Part shown: piece by piece, positions 15,953 to 25,080 of the stretch | How positions within the stretch are numbered: the stretch's first letter is position 1 | Layout of the letters: every line of letters begins with the position of its first letter | Origin: Methanomassiliicoccaceae archaeon | GTDB taxonomy: Archaea > Thermoplasmatota > Thermoplasmata > Methanomassiliicoccales > Methanomethylophilaceae | Length of the DNA: 40,018 nucleotides | Direction of reading: 5' to 3' | Assembly (NCBI GenBank): GCA_009778275.1 | Contig: WRKC01000102.1 | Span: forward strand, 1-40,018 | Program-made: the position numbers and the translations under genes | Notes under the pieces: generated by a model | Database searches by the model: none | What the model was told of the DNA's origin: nothing | What the model saw: only the letters and a program-made list of their open reading frames with translations

Positions 15953-17612
15953 CCTTACCGTCGTCCGTCAGGTCCATTTTCATCGCCGCCGGCACCTTTG
16001 AGAGCCCGGGCATGAGCATCATCGTGCCGCATATAGGCACCACGAATCCCGCTCCCGCGGATAGCGCGACCTCCCTCACGCTGAGCTTCCACCCTTTGGG
16101 CGCCCCCTTAAGCTCGGCCACATCCGAGAGCGAATACTGCGTCTTCGCGACGCATATCGGGAGTTTTCCGAATCCTTTCTCCTCAAGGTCCTTCAGCGTC
16201 TTGTTCGCCTGAGCGGAATAGGTCACGCCGTCAGCGCCGTATATCCTGGTGGCTATCGTCTCGATCTTCTTCTTGAGGGGAGCTTCATCCTCGTACAGGA
16301 ACTTGAAGTCCTTCTTACCTTTCTCAAGAACCTCCACTACCTTTCTGGCAAGCTCCTCGGCTCCCTTCCCGCCTTCCATGAACGCATCGGATTGGACGCA
16401 ATCTGCTCCCAATTCCTTACAGTGGTCGCGCAGCATCTGCATGTGCTCCGGATCGTCGAACGAGAAGTGGTTTATCGAGACCACCACTGGTACGCCGTAT
16501 CCTTTCAGGTTCTCGATGTGCTTGTCGAGGTTGGACAGACCCTTTGTCAGGGCCTCTCTCGTCAGCGTTTCCGGCTCTTCGAGCTTGGCGCCGCCGTGCG
16601 TCATGAGCGCCCTGACCGATGCGACGATGACTATGCAGTCCGGAGATATCCCGGCCTGTCTGCAGACGATGTCCAAGAACTTCTCTCCTCCGAGGTCTGC
16701 GGCGAACCCGGCCTCCGTCACGGCGTAATCACCGAGTTTCATGGCGTATCTCGTCGCAATGACGCTGTTGTTCCCGTGCGCTATGTTCGCGAAGGGGAAC
16801 CCGTGCACGAACACCGGCTGGCCTTCGAGGGTTTGAACGAGATTCGGTTTCAGGGCGTCCTTGAGCAGTATCATCATGGCCCCGGCGCATCCGAGGTCCT
16901 TCACCGTTACCATTTCTCCGGTGTAGGTATAGGCGACGACCATCCTGTCGATCCTTTCCCTGAGGTCCTTGTAGCTGGTGGCAAGGGCGAGTATCGCCGA
17001 GATCTCCGATGCAGAGGTGATGAGGAATCCGCTTTCGTGCGTCACGCCGCCGGACAGCCTTCCGCCTCCGAGACCGACGATGATGTCCCTGAGTTCGCGG
17101 CAGTTCATGTCCATAGCTTTCTTCAGGACTATCCTTGACGGGTCTATCTTTAGGGGGTTGTCCCTTACGAGGTTGTTCTCCAGAATGGCCGACAACAGGT
17201 TATGCGCGGTGGATACCGCATGAATGTCCCCCGTGAAATGAAGGTCGATGTCCCACATGGGGTAGACCTGCGAGTATCCGCCGCCGGTGGCCCCCCCTTT
17301 CACGCCGAACGTCGGGCCTACGGAGGGCTCCCTGAGTGCGCCCACCACTTTCTTGCCTATGTGACTGAGGCCCTGGATGAGGCCGATGGTGGTCACCGTC
17401 TTTCCCTCTCCCGCAGGAGTGGGGGTCACGGCCGTGACCATTATCAGTTTCCCGTTCTTGTTGGCGTCGAACCTCGAAAGAACATCGAGGGGGATCTTTG
17501 CGATGTATTTCCCGTACTGGTCAATGTCCTCGGGCCTCAGACCTACGGTCGCGGCGATGTCGACTATGTTCCTGACGTTGGCTTCTTCTTCTATCTGAAT
17601 ATCGTCCTTCAT
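15936..17612 (-). CDS. fhs: Formate-tetrahydrofolate ligase
   Basis: 558-residue enzyme that makes 10-formyl-tetrahydrofolate from formate, ATP and tetrahydrofolate. The ATP-binding motif TPTPAGEGKTT is at about residue 63, followed by the family segments GGATGGGYSQV and HFTGDIHA; the length is standard. This is the bacterial-type one-carbon entry enzyme. It is found in some Methanomassiliicoccales and Thermoplasmata that use folate rather than, or beside, methanopterin for biosynthesis, so ancient transfer from bacteria is plausible. A TATA-like CTTTTTATG (minus strand, about 17645-17653) lies about 38 bp upstream, giving a short leader. Confidence 0.97.
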   Translation of the reverse strand: MKDDIQIEEEANVRNIVDIAATVGLRPEDIDQYGKYIAKIPLDVLSRFDANKNGKLIMVTAVTPTPAGEGKTVTTIGLIQGLSHIGKKVVGALREPSVGPTFGVKGGATGGGYSQVYPMWDIDLHFTGDIHAVSTAHNLLSAILENNLVRDNPLKIDPSRIVLKKAMDMNCRELRDIIVGLGGGRLSGGVTHESGFLITSASEISAILALATSYKDLRERIDRMVVAYTYTGEMVTVKDLGCAGAMMILLKDALKPNLVQTLEGQPVFVHGFPFANIAHGNNSVIATRYAMKLGDYAVTEAGFAADLGGEKFLDIVCRQAGISPDCIVIVASVRALMTHGGAKLEEPETLTREALTKGLSNLDKHIENLKGYGVPVVVSINHFSFDDPEHMQMLRDHCKELGADCVQSDAFMEGGKGAEELARKVVEVLEKGKKDFKFLYEDEAPLKKKIETIATRIYGADGVTYSAQANKTLKDLEEKGFGKLPICVAKTQYSLSDVAELKGAPKGWKLSVREVALSAGAGFVVPICGTMMLMPGLSKVPAAMKMDLTDDGKVRGLK

Positions 17613-17924
17613 TGGTTCACTGTTCAGGGAGAATGTTTTTCATCCATAAAAAGAGTAATAACGAATGACCCGCCGCCGGAGGCGGCTGTTCTTCGAAAAT
17701 AACAGACCCCGTACGGAACATATGCGGTCAGCCCCATCGATCATTCCTGTCTGCAAATGTCATATCGCAACACGCACGGGCCCCTGTCGGAACCTCTACG
17801 ATTATCGTATTCGCGGAATTGCTGTTTAAAAAATTAATCCTCTTGCTTAACTTGAATTTCGAAATTCGTAGGGCTTATCAAATCTATTTTATATCGCGTA
17901 GTATATATCTTCAAGCGATGGGAT
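17613..17924. other. Divergent intergenic region between fhs and the chaperone operon
   Basis: A 312-bp gap holding the fhs promoter at its left end and the operator/TATA region of the chaperone operon at its right end (17854-17910). The central part (about 17660-17840) shows no open frame that I can support and no repeat. Confidence 0.6.
17854..17910 (+). promoter_or_regulatory. Palindrome and TATA boxes of the Hsp70-vWA operon
   Basis: GAATTTCGAAATTC (17854-17867) is a perfect 14-bp palindrome. It is followed by two TATA-like stretches, TTTTATATCG (about 17887) and GTATATATC (about 17901-17909), before the ATG at 17925. The dyad is just upstream of the core promoter, a usual place for an activator or a repressor. 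It does not match the heat-shock operator sequences I know from Pyrococcus Phr or Archaeoglobus HSR1. Confidence 0.55.
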
Positions 17925-20003
17925 ATGAAGGTAGGTATAGACCTTGGGACAACGTACTCTACAGTTGCTAGATATGATAAACAAACATCCAGGCCAGAAA
18001 TAATCAATAACAAGTTCGAAAAGGAGCTGACCCCCTCAGTCATATGCTTTTTGGACAACGGGGATGTATTGATCGGCGAGGACGCTAAGGACATGCAGGC
18101 CGGCGGTGCAGGCACGATCGCGGCGTCGTTCAAAAGAGGCATGGGCGACAATAGTTTTACAGTCGAGGCCAACGGCAGGGTGTACACGGCGGAAGACCTT
18201 TCCGCGATGCTTTTGAAAAAATTGATATCCGACGCTGAAGAGAAGTCCGGAGAGAAGATAGATTCGGTGGTGATCACCGTTCCGGCGTACTTCAACGACT
18301 TCCAGAGGACCGCCACGATCCGCGCGGGGGAGGCCTGCGGCGTGAAGGTCATGAAGATCATCAACGAGCCCACTGCGGCCGCGATATCATACGGATACAA
18401 CAGAGAATCCAACAAGACCGTCATGGTCTACGACCTCGGCGGAGGGACGTTCGACGTCACGCTGGTAAAGGTCAACAAAGGGAACATACAGGTCCTGGGA
18501 ACGGACGGCAACCACATACTAGGCGGAAAGGATTGGGACGCGGCCATTGTTAAATTTGTTTGCGAACAATTCGTAGAAGAATACGGTGTGGACCCCAGAG
18601 ATGACGAGCCTACCAAGAACGAGCTGATCGTCGCTTCGGAGAATTACAAGAAGATCCTCACCAGGACGGACAGCGTCACGATACAGATCAAATACGAAGG
18701 ATATTCGAGCAAGTACACACTGACGAGGGAGCAGTTCGACCTGAGGACGCATTTCCTCCTCAATGCAACAAAGGACGTTTGCATGAAACTGTTCGGCGAC
18801 CTCGGGCTGAGCTGGGCGGATGTGGATGAGATACTCCTCGTAGGAGGGTCCACAAGAATGCCGCAGGTGACCAATTTCCTTCAGAACATTTCGGGTAAGC
18901 CCGTGATAGACCACGCGGACACCGATCTGGCGGTCGCAAAAGGGGCGGCCATAACATCAGAATTCTACTGCAGCTCCAGCACAGGGGTCAGAGAGGTGCA
19001 GATATCAGACGTCACCGCGCACAGCCTCGGCGTACTGGCCGAAAGCCCCGGCGGGGACAGGTACATCAACGAGATAATGATCAAAAGGAACTCCAAGATC
19101 CCCTCATCGGTGAGGAAACCTTTCAAGATCAACCCCGGCAACATGACCAACATCATCGAGGTCTATACCCTGCAGGGCGAGAGCAAAGTGCCTCTTGACT
19201 GCTATGTTCTGGCCAAGGTCGTGATATCAGGATTCTACAATTCCGGCGACGGTTCGATAATCGACGTGGAATACAACTATGACGAGAACGGAGTGGTCCG
19301 TGTGTCCGCCTTCCAAGAGGGAGAGCCTCTGCAGGTCGATGCCGAACCCGTCCCGGCCGACATCTCCTGGATGGGCGACAGGCCGGAGAACCGTTCCTCG
19401 GGGGCGCCGATCTCAAAGAACGTCGTCCTCTGCATTGACCTGTCAAGAAGCATGAGGAACTCCCTCGAAGAGGTCAGGAAGGTCATCAACGATTTCGTTA
19501 TGAGCGTGGGGGATGAGTACACTAAGTTCGGGCTGATAGGCTTCGGCGACAAGGTGGGGATAATGCGGGACATGACCAACGACCCCAACATGATAGTCAC
19601 CGCGCTTGACGGCCTGAAGGTCAACGCTTACGGCAGAGGGACCGACGGCAGCCCCTTCGGCACGGCGGCGATGATGCTGTCGAACCGGCCGGGAGGGAAG
19701 ATGATCGTCGTCCTTACCGACGGGATATGGGGAAAAAGGGACTTCGCGGTCGGAGAGGCGCTCAATTGCAAGAACTCGAAGATCGCCATCGTCGGAGTGG
19801 GGATCGGCGAGGCCGACCTTGGTTTCCTTAAACAGATATCCACTGTGCAGGAAGGCGCTATGTACACCACGCTCGACAAACTCGGAGAGACATTCAGCAC
19901 GATCGCCTCCGCTCTAGGCTCCGGTTCGATGGGGCTGCGTGAGAGCGCCGGCGGGGACGGCGGAAGGTTGAAAAGCGCAGAAGTCAGAGGAAGGCTCCGC
20001 TGA
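17925..20003 (+). CDS. Hsp70 fused to a von Willebrand factor A domain
   Basis: 692 residues. The N-terminal part is a complete Hsp70 nucleotide-binding domain: VGIDLGTTYSTVA phosphate loop at residue 3, VPAYFNDFQR, NEPTAAAISYG, YDLGGGTFDVT and LVGGSTRMPQV. A substrate-binding beta domain follows (about 360-485) without the helical lid. From about residue 498 a vWA domain replaces the lid, with an intact MIDAS: DLSRS, the GTDGS threonine and LTDG aspartate. The protein therefore should both bind ATP/client and make metal-dependent protein contacts. It is the first gene of a five-gene operon with J-like, GTPase, GrpE-like and second Hsp70 partners. Ordinary DnaK has no vWA part. Confidence 0.9.
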   Translation: MKVGIDLGTTYSTVARYDKQTSRPEIINNKFEKELTPSVICFLDNGDVLIGEDAKDMQAGGAGTIAASFKRGMGDNSFTVEANGRVYTAEDLSAMLLKKLISDAEEKSGEKIDSVVITVPAYFNDFQRTATIRAGEACGVKVMKIINEPTAAAISYGYNRESNKTVMVYDLGGGTFDVTLVKVNKGNIQVLGTDGNHILGGKDWDAAIVKFVCEQFVEEYGVDPRDDEPTKNELIVASENYKKILTRTDSVTIQIKYEGYSSKYTLTREQFDLRTHFLLNATKDVCMKLFGDLGLSWADVDEILLVGGSTRMPQVTNFLQNISGKPVIDHADTDLAVAKGAAITSEFYCSSSTGVREVQISDVTAHSLGVLAESPGGDRYINEIMIKRNSKIPSSVRKPFKINPGNMTNIIEVYTLQGESKVPLDCYVLAKVVISGFYNSGDGSIIDVEYNYDENGVVRVSAFQEGEPLQVDAEPVPADISWMGDRPENRSSGAPISKNVVLCIDLSRSMRNSLEEVRKVINDFVMSVGDEYTKFGLIGFGDKVGIMRDMTNDPNMIVTALDGLKVNAYGRGTDGSPFGTAAMMLSNRPGGKMIVVLTDGIWGKRDFAVGEALNCKNSKIAIVGVGIGEADLGFLKQISTVQEGAMYTTLDKLGETFSTIASALGSGSMGLRESAGGDGGRLKSAEVRGRLR

Positions 20004-20019
20004 TCGAGGGAAATGACCG

Positions 20020-23000
20020 ATGACAAGTGACAGAGAGAACTACTGTCGCCTCATAGGGCTTAATCCTTTGAAGGAGAGTTCGTACACATACGACGCGATC
20101 GAGAAGAAGATCGCTGCCAAAGAGAGCAAGTGGACCAAAGAGAGCAAAGATAAACAGAACGATCTCGACCGCAGGTTCCAGATAGGCAAATGGCTCGACA
20201 TGGTGCCTGAGATGCGCCGTGTCATGAAGGATCCGGCCCTGAGGTCCAGAGAGTTCGAGGACGGCAAGAAGATACTTAAGTCGAAAGCCTCCAGGCTCAA
20301 CAGGGATTCCATCATACTTCATGACGGCAGCCGCGTTCTGTTGCCCGGTACTGCGGAGAACCTTGTGAAAAAGCTGCAGTGGGACGGCATAAGCAAGGAC
20401 GACCTCATCAATCTGGCAGGGATAAAGAAGACATCCGTCCCGCCGGTCGTGAGCGAGAAGGTCATATCGGCATTCAAAGGGCTGCAGGAAGTGCACGCCT
20501 TCACTCCGATGGACGTTCTGAACGACCTGATCAAAAATCCGGACCTTGAGATCAACATAAATCCGCTTGACGAAGGGAGCACCCTTACGCAGATAAGGAG
20601 CGCATTCGACTCCTGCGAGAAAAGAGTGAACAGCGTAAGGCAGGAGATACTCCCCAACCAGGATTCGTACATCCAGACGCTGAGGTCTCTGAAACTCCTT
20701 CTGAGTTCCGATCAGGACCTCTCGAACCTTGTGAAATACGGCAAATGCATGAGGATCCTCGGTCCCGCGAAACTTATGATGGACGAGGACTACGGGCAGC
20801 CGTTCACCAGGGAATACATTGACGAGATCATCAACAAATACATCCGCCACACGAATGCCGATTCATCGATGGCGATCTCGATACTCGAAGAGTACTGCGT
20901 GAAAAAGAAATACCTCTCGAATTTCTCATCAAAAGAAAGCAAGCTTACAACATGCTCCCACTGCGGTGCGCTCGTCGAGTCCGGGGACAACATAATGTAC
21001 TGCTCCGTCTGCGGAGGCGGCATAAGGACCAAATGCCCGCAGTGCGGGACCGGCCAGGCCTCCGGCAACCGGGCCTGCATGAAATGCGGGTTCGATTTCC
21101 AGGACGGTCTGAATAAAGCAAAGGAACTTGAAAAGAAGTTCCGCATTGCCCTTTCGTACGGCATGATAGACGAGGCCGCGAACTGCATCACGAAGATCGA
21201 GCGCACGTATTCGACGTATCCTTCGCTGCAGGAGATGAAGAACGAGCTTAAACCGCTCTCCTCAAAATATAACGAACTGATCAATTCCATTGACCTCTTT
21301 TACAAGCAGAGGAAATACTATGCGCTGAGAAGCGCCGTCGATGATGCGAAGCTCGATTTCACAAAGATACTCAACAACCCGGAGATCGAGCGGAAATACG
21401 AGGAGGCGTCGCAGAAGATCATTGAGGCGGACAATACATGCGACCGCGCCGCATCCTCTAAGGACCAAAGCAACGCGATGATGATGTACGTCACGGCGAT
21501 AGAGATGTGTCCGGACCATCCCATTGCCAAAGCGAAGATGAAGGAACATCCCCCGGAGTCCCCCGCCGATGCGGTGGCTCAGGTAAGGGAGGGAAAGGTT
21601 CTGCTGAAGTTCGCCGTTCCCGAAGATAGGGCCGGCATGACCTTCTGCATTTTCAGGGGAAAGGACTCCCTTCCGGTGGTTACGGATGATTCCACACCCC
21701 TGGCGGAGATACCGGGAAGCGTTTACTTAGATAAGACCACGGAACCCGGCATCGATACTTATTATGCGGTATATTCAAAAAGATGGGGGATCCTTTCCAG
21801 AGAGGCCGCCTCGTGCGGCCCGGTCATGGTCTTCAAGGAAGTGGAGGTCGTGAGCATCGAGCCCATTGAGGGCGGGCTGAGGATCATCTACGAAAAGCCA
21901 AAGGGTGCCTCCAAGGTGCGTATCTGGAGGAAAGAAGGGACATCCGCCGCCGGTGTCGGAGAAGAAGTGGAGATAATGCACGGCGGAGAGACTGTCATAG
22001 ACGATTACGGCCTGAAAGGCGGAGTGAAATATTATTATCTTCTAGTCGCCGAATACAAGAATAAAGGACGCACGGAAAGGTCGATGGGAAACGTCGTATC
22101 ATTCACGACCACAAAGTTCCCGGAGCCGATAAGGGATATGGAAATAAGATGGAACAAGGCCGACGGTTCTTTCACGGCAAAGTGGAAGAGCAAGGAGCGC
22201 GTCTCCCTTTATTCATCCCCCAACAAAGTGAACCTGTTCGGAAGGATGGTCAAACTGGACGATCTGAACGCATGGATGAAGGAGATACAGCCTTTGGAGG
22301 CGTACGAGAACGGAATGAGGTTCCTCCTCCCGGACGGCGCCGTACAGTACATCTATCCTATGATCCCCGCCGGGAAGGTGGCGGTCAGAGGCAAGGAGAT
22401 CCTGGTCGCCAACCTGAAACCCTTCAGGGATGTTGAGAAAAGGATGAGCGGCAACGACTGTGACGTGACGATGACGTGGCCCATGGGCGCTGACTCGGCG
22501 ATCCTGGCGATCAAAGAATCCGCGGCGGCATCGGGGCCGGACGACCTCGATGCCGAGCGCATAACGATCACCAGGGATGCCTATAACAAAGACAAGATGG
22601 TAAGGATACCCATGGGCAACTCGAAAAAGAGGACCGTGACGCTGTATGCTGTGTACGACGTGTCGGGAGAGAGGATGACATCGAGAGGGATGAGCATCGA
22701 CATCTATTCCGGAGCTAGCAGCAAGGTCAGGTATTCCATGACCCTTGAGGGGTCCTCCAAAGCGGAATCGAAAGTGATATTGAGCATCGACACCGACAGC
22801 GGGACCCGAGAGCTCCCGCCGATGACAGCGATAGCCGTTCAGGATGGGATACCGCTCAAGATATGGGACGGGGAATCGATATGGTCCTCGAACAGGCCCG
22901 TGGCCCTCAATTCCGGAAGGGCGACCATCATGTTCACCGTGAAGACCAAAGTGGACATCAGCAAAGTAAGGTTGTTCTTCGTTAACGAGGAGGACTACAA

Positions 23001-23040
23001 CCTGTTCAAGTTCATACACCCGCTGTACAAGGAGAAGTGA
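20020..23040 (+). CDS. Giant zinc-ribbon/FN3-like protein with a possible J-like N-terminus
   Basis: 1006 residues, not a family I can name. Residues 1-75 (YCRLIGLNPLKES ... DPALRSREFE) have the helix layout of a J-domain, the Hsp70 co-chaperone module, but the HPD tripeptide is absent, so this is tentative. Residues about 310-365 carry four CxxC pairs (CSHC, CSVC, CPQC, CMKC), two zinc ribbons. A helical, TPR-like stretch follows (about 365-505), then beta-rich modules resembling fibronectin type III repeats (about 510-740) and a C-terminal beta-rich region. No signal peptide or membrane segment. GAGGG about 10 nt upstream supports the ATG. Likely the client-recruiting hub of the chaperone operon. 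Confidence 0.72.
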   Translation: MTSDRENYCRLIGLNPLKESSYTYDAIEKKIAAKESKWTKESKDKQNDLDRRFQIGKWLDMVPEMRRVMKDPALRSREFEDGKKILKSKASRLNRDSIILHDGSRVLLPGTAENLVKKLQWDGISKDDLINLAGIKKTSVPPVVSEKVISAFKGLQEVHAFTPMDVLNDLIKNPDLEININPLDEGSTLTQIRSAFDSCEKRVNSVRQEILPNQDSYIQTLRSLKLLLSSDQDLSNLVKYGKCMRILGPAKLMMDEDYGQPFTREYIDEIINKYIRHTNADSSMAISILEEYCVKKKYLSNFSSKESKLTTCSHCGALVESGDNIMYCSVCGGGIRTKCPQCGTGQASGNRACMKCGFDFQDGLNKAKELEKKFRIALSYGMIDEAANCITKIERTYSTYPSLQEMKNELKPLSSKYNELINSIDLFYKQRKYYALRSAVDDAKLDFTKILNNPEIERKYEEASQKIIEADNTCDRAASSKDQSNAMMMYVTAIEMCPDHPIAKAKMKEHPPESPADAVAQVREGKVLLKFAVPEDRAGMTFCIFRGKDSLPVVTDDSTPLAEIPGSVYLDKTTEPGIDTYYAVYSKRWGILSREAASCGPVMVFKEVEVVSIEPIEGGLRIIYEKPKGASKVRIWRKEGTSAAGVGEEVEIMHGGETVIDDYGLKGGVKYYYLLVAEYKNKGRTERSMGNVVSFTTTKFPEPIRDMEIRWNKADGSFTAKWKSKERVSLYSSPNKVNLFGRMVKLDDLNAWMKEIQPLEAYENGMRFLLPDGAVQYIYPMIPAGKVAVRGKEILVANLKPFRDVEKRMSGNDCDVTMTWPMGADSAILAIKESAAASGPDDLDAERITITRDAYNKDKMVRIPMGNSKKRTVTLYAVYDVSGERMTSRGMSIDIYSGASSKVRYSMTLEGSSKAESKVILSIDTDSGTRELPPMTAIAVQDGIPLKIWDGESIWSSNRPVALNSGRATIMFTVKTKVDISKVRLFFVNEEDYNLFKFIHPLYKEK

Positions 23041-23044
23041 AAAA

Positions 23045-24307
23045 GTGGCAAAGAACCCCGAACCCCAGCCATCCGCCTTGACGTACATCTGCCCCTTCTG
23101 CTTCAGTTCCGTCGACCTGAAGGATATCCACTACCAGTGCACCAACCCCGCATGCACGAAGATATTCCTCAGGGAGCTCGACGAGAAGAACGCCCGCAAA
23201 TACAGATCGAAGAACATAGAGGAGGAGATCGACGTAGAGAACTCCATCTTCTTGGGGAAGGACCCCGCCGGGCCTTCGCCGGCCACGACAAAGTATCATA
23301 TCATAAGGAACTCCAAAGGAGCATGCGACATTTGCAAGAAGCCGGTCTACAAGAGGCTCTGCCCCAGCTGCCACAACCCGATCCCCCAAGGGGCGGAAGA
23401 GGAGGGCAGCAGCGTATTCGTCGTGCTCGGACCGAAAGGAGTGGGTAAAAGTCACTACATAGCGGTCCTCATAAACCAGCTCAGGAACTCCTTCTCCCCC
23501 GAGTTCGGGGCCACGATGAGCCCCGCTACGGACCGCACCACCCTGAAATACAGGGAAATGTACTATAAGAGACTGTATGAGGAGGGGAGGAAGCTCTCCC
23601 CCACGCTCTCCTTCGAAGAAAGCAGAGATTCCAGGGAACCCATGATCTACTATCTCAGGTTCCTCGAGGGAGATTCGCCCCGCGTCTACACCCTGGCCTT
23701 TTTCGATACTGCGGGAGAGGACCTCGATTCCACGGGAAAGATGATGGGGCTGAACCTCAACTCGTTCATCTCCAGGGCATCAGGCATCGTGTTCCTGGTG
23801 GACCCGCTTCAGATACCTTACATCAACACCAGGATACGCATGGACAACAAGCCCCCCACCGGGGGCAACGTGGCCAACATGCTCTCGGATATCTCGAACA
23901 TCATAAGGACGAACAATTCGCTCAAGATAAAGGATCAGATATCCATCCCGCTGGCGGTCGTTCTCACAAAAGCGGATGTGCTCATGAAGGCTCCGGAGAA
24001 CGATGAGGAGAGCAGCATACTGTTCGGCATGAACTCCTCCCTCTACGTCGAAAGAGAGAGGGGAAGATATGATAGGAGCAATTTCGAACAGATAAGTGCG
24101 GAGATCGAAGAATATATGCGCAGGGCGGTATCAAAGGGCTTTGTACAGACCGTCAAGGAATTCAAAGAGCATTCTTACTTTGCAGTGTCCTCGCTGGGAA
24201 GCAATCCCACCGGGAACATGCTCACAAGAGGGATATCACCGATGCGCGTGGAAGACCCGTTCATATGGCTTCTCAACTGCGAGAGCCTAAAGGAGAGAAA
24301 GAAATGA
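23045..24307 (+). CDS. Zinc-ribbon P-loop GTPase-like protein
   Basis: 420 residues. The N-terminal 115 contain cysteine pairs CPFC, CDIC and CPSC, forming zinc ribbons. The NTPase core has Walker A GPKGVGKS (about residue 129), a DTAGED switch II motif of DxxG type (about 220), a hydrophobic FLVDPL strand and TKAD as the guanine-specificity motif (about 307). DPFIWLL closes the domain. The architecture recalls the double-GTPase (DO-GTPase) families seen in prokaryotic conflict loci, an identification from memory. The start is GTG at 23045 with AAGGAGAAG overlapping the previous gene's end. It is paralogous to the membrane protein at 29001-30527. TRAFAC-type GTPase is certain in outline; partners are inferred. 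Confidence 0.82.
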   Translation: MAKNPEPQPSALTYICPFCFSSVDLKDIHYQCTNPACTKIFLRELDEKNARKYRSKNIEEEIDVENSIFLGKDPAGPSPATTKYHIIRNSKGACDICKKPVYKRLCPSCHNPIPQGAEEEGSSVFVVLGPKGVGKSHYIAVLINQLRNSFSPEFGATMSPATDRTTLKYREMYYKRLYEEGRKLSPTLSFEESRDSREPMIYYLRFLEGDSPRVYTLAFFDTAGEDLDSTGKMMGLNLNSFISRASGIVFLVDPLQIPYINTRIRMDNKPPTGGNVANMLSDISNIIRTNNSLKIKDQISIPLAVVLTKADVLMKAPENDEESSILFGMNSSLYVERERGRYDRSNFEQISAEIEEYMRRAVSKGFVQTVKEFKEHSYFAVSSLGSNPTGNMLTRGISPMRVEDPFIWLLNCESLKERKK

Positions 24308-25080
24308 CCGACAAAAAAAGATCCAGCAAGGCCAGCAAGCTCAAGAATTTCTTGGTGACGGGGTCCATCGAGGATGAGGAGGGGTACAACAAAATGAATG
24401 AAGAAGAAATGCCTGCAAAGGACCTCGCCGATACGGAGGGGGCTCCGGCGTATGACCCGCCGGAGGAGGAGATGGTCATTGAAGATATCATAGATGGAGA
24501 GATAGAGATCGAGACCGTGCGTGGAGACAACATTCCCCCGTGGCCCGACGGCGGCGATATCGATTCCCTTGAAAGGGAGATCGCCGAACTGAAAGGGATG
24601 GTCGCCTGCCTCGCATCCGATCTGGAAAGATACACCACCTCAAAAGAGCAGCTGAAAGAATATTCAACGGTCATAAACAAAAGGGATTCGGAGTTAGCCA
24701 ACAGGAAGTTCATTGGGATGCTGGAACAGCTGTCCGCAATGAGAGAGGACTTCTTCAAACTCTGCAAGGGAATGAACGCTAAATTGGACAGTTTCTCGCC
24801 GAAGGACATCCTGAGCTCGTTCGAAGCGTACGGGGTCGACATGGAGAATATCCTGGTCGACTGCGGCGTGCAGATCGGTCGGAGCAAGTACGAGAGACTG
24901 AACACAATACACCAAAGAATCGTCGATGTCATACCCACCGACGATGAATCAATGAACGGTATGATAGCGGAGAGGGTGTCTGACGGGTACGTGTACCAGG
25001 GGCGCGTTCTTCAAAAGGAAAAGGTGAAAATCTATAAGTATTCTGAGAACGGAAAAACAGAAGGAGATGAAGAAAAATGA
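24304..25080 (+). CDS. GrpE-like nucleotide-exchange factor
   Basis: 258 residues. The N-terminal 85 are acidic and low-complexity, then a long coiled coil (about 85-165, LEREIAELKGMVACLASDLE region), then a compact C-terminal domain. The last 40 residues contain SDGYVYQGRVLQKEKVKIY, which matches the GrpE C-terminal pattern (GY-x(2)-GRVL-x(4)-VKV). GrpE dimers release ADP from Hsp70. The start overlaps the GTPase stop as ATGA and the stop overlaps the next Hsp70 start as ATGA, so translation is coupled on both sides. Sequence similarity is confined to the tail, but position between a GTPase and an Hsp70 supports the call. Confidence 0.68.
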   Translation: MTDKKRSSKASKLKNFLVTGSIEDEEGYNKMNEEEMPAKDLADTEGAPAYDPPEEEMVIEDIIDGEIEIETVRGDNIPPWPDGGDIDSLEREIAELKGMVACLASDLERYTTSKEQLKEYSTVINKRDSELANRKFIGMLEQLSAMREDFFKLCKGMNAKLDSFSPKDILSSFEAYGVDMENILVDCGVQIGRSKYERLNTIHQRIVDVIPTDDESMNGMIAERVSDGYVYQGRVLQKEKVKIYKYSENGKTEGDEEK

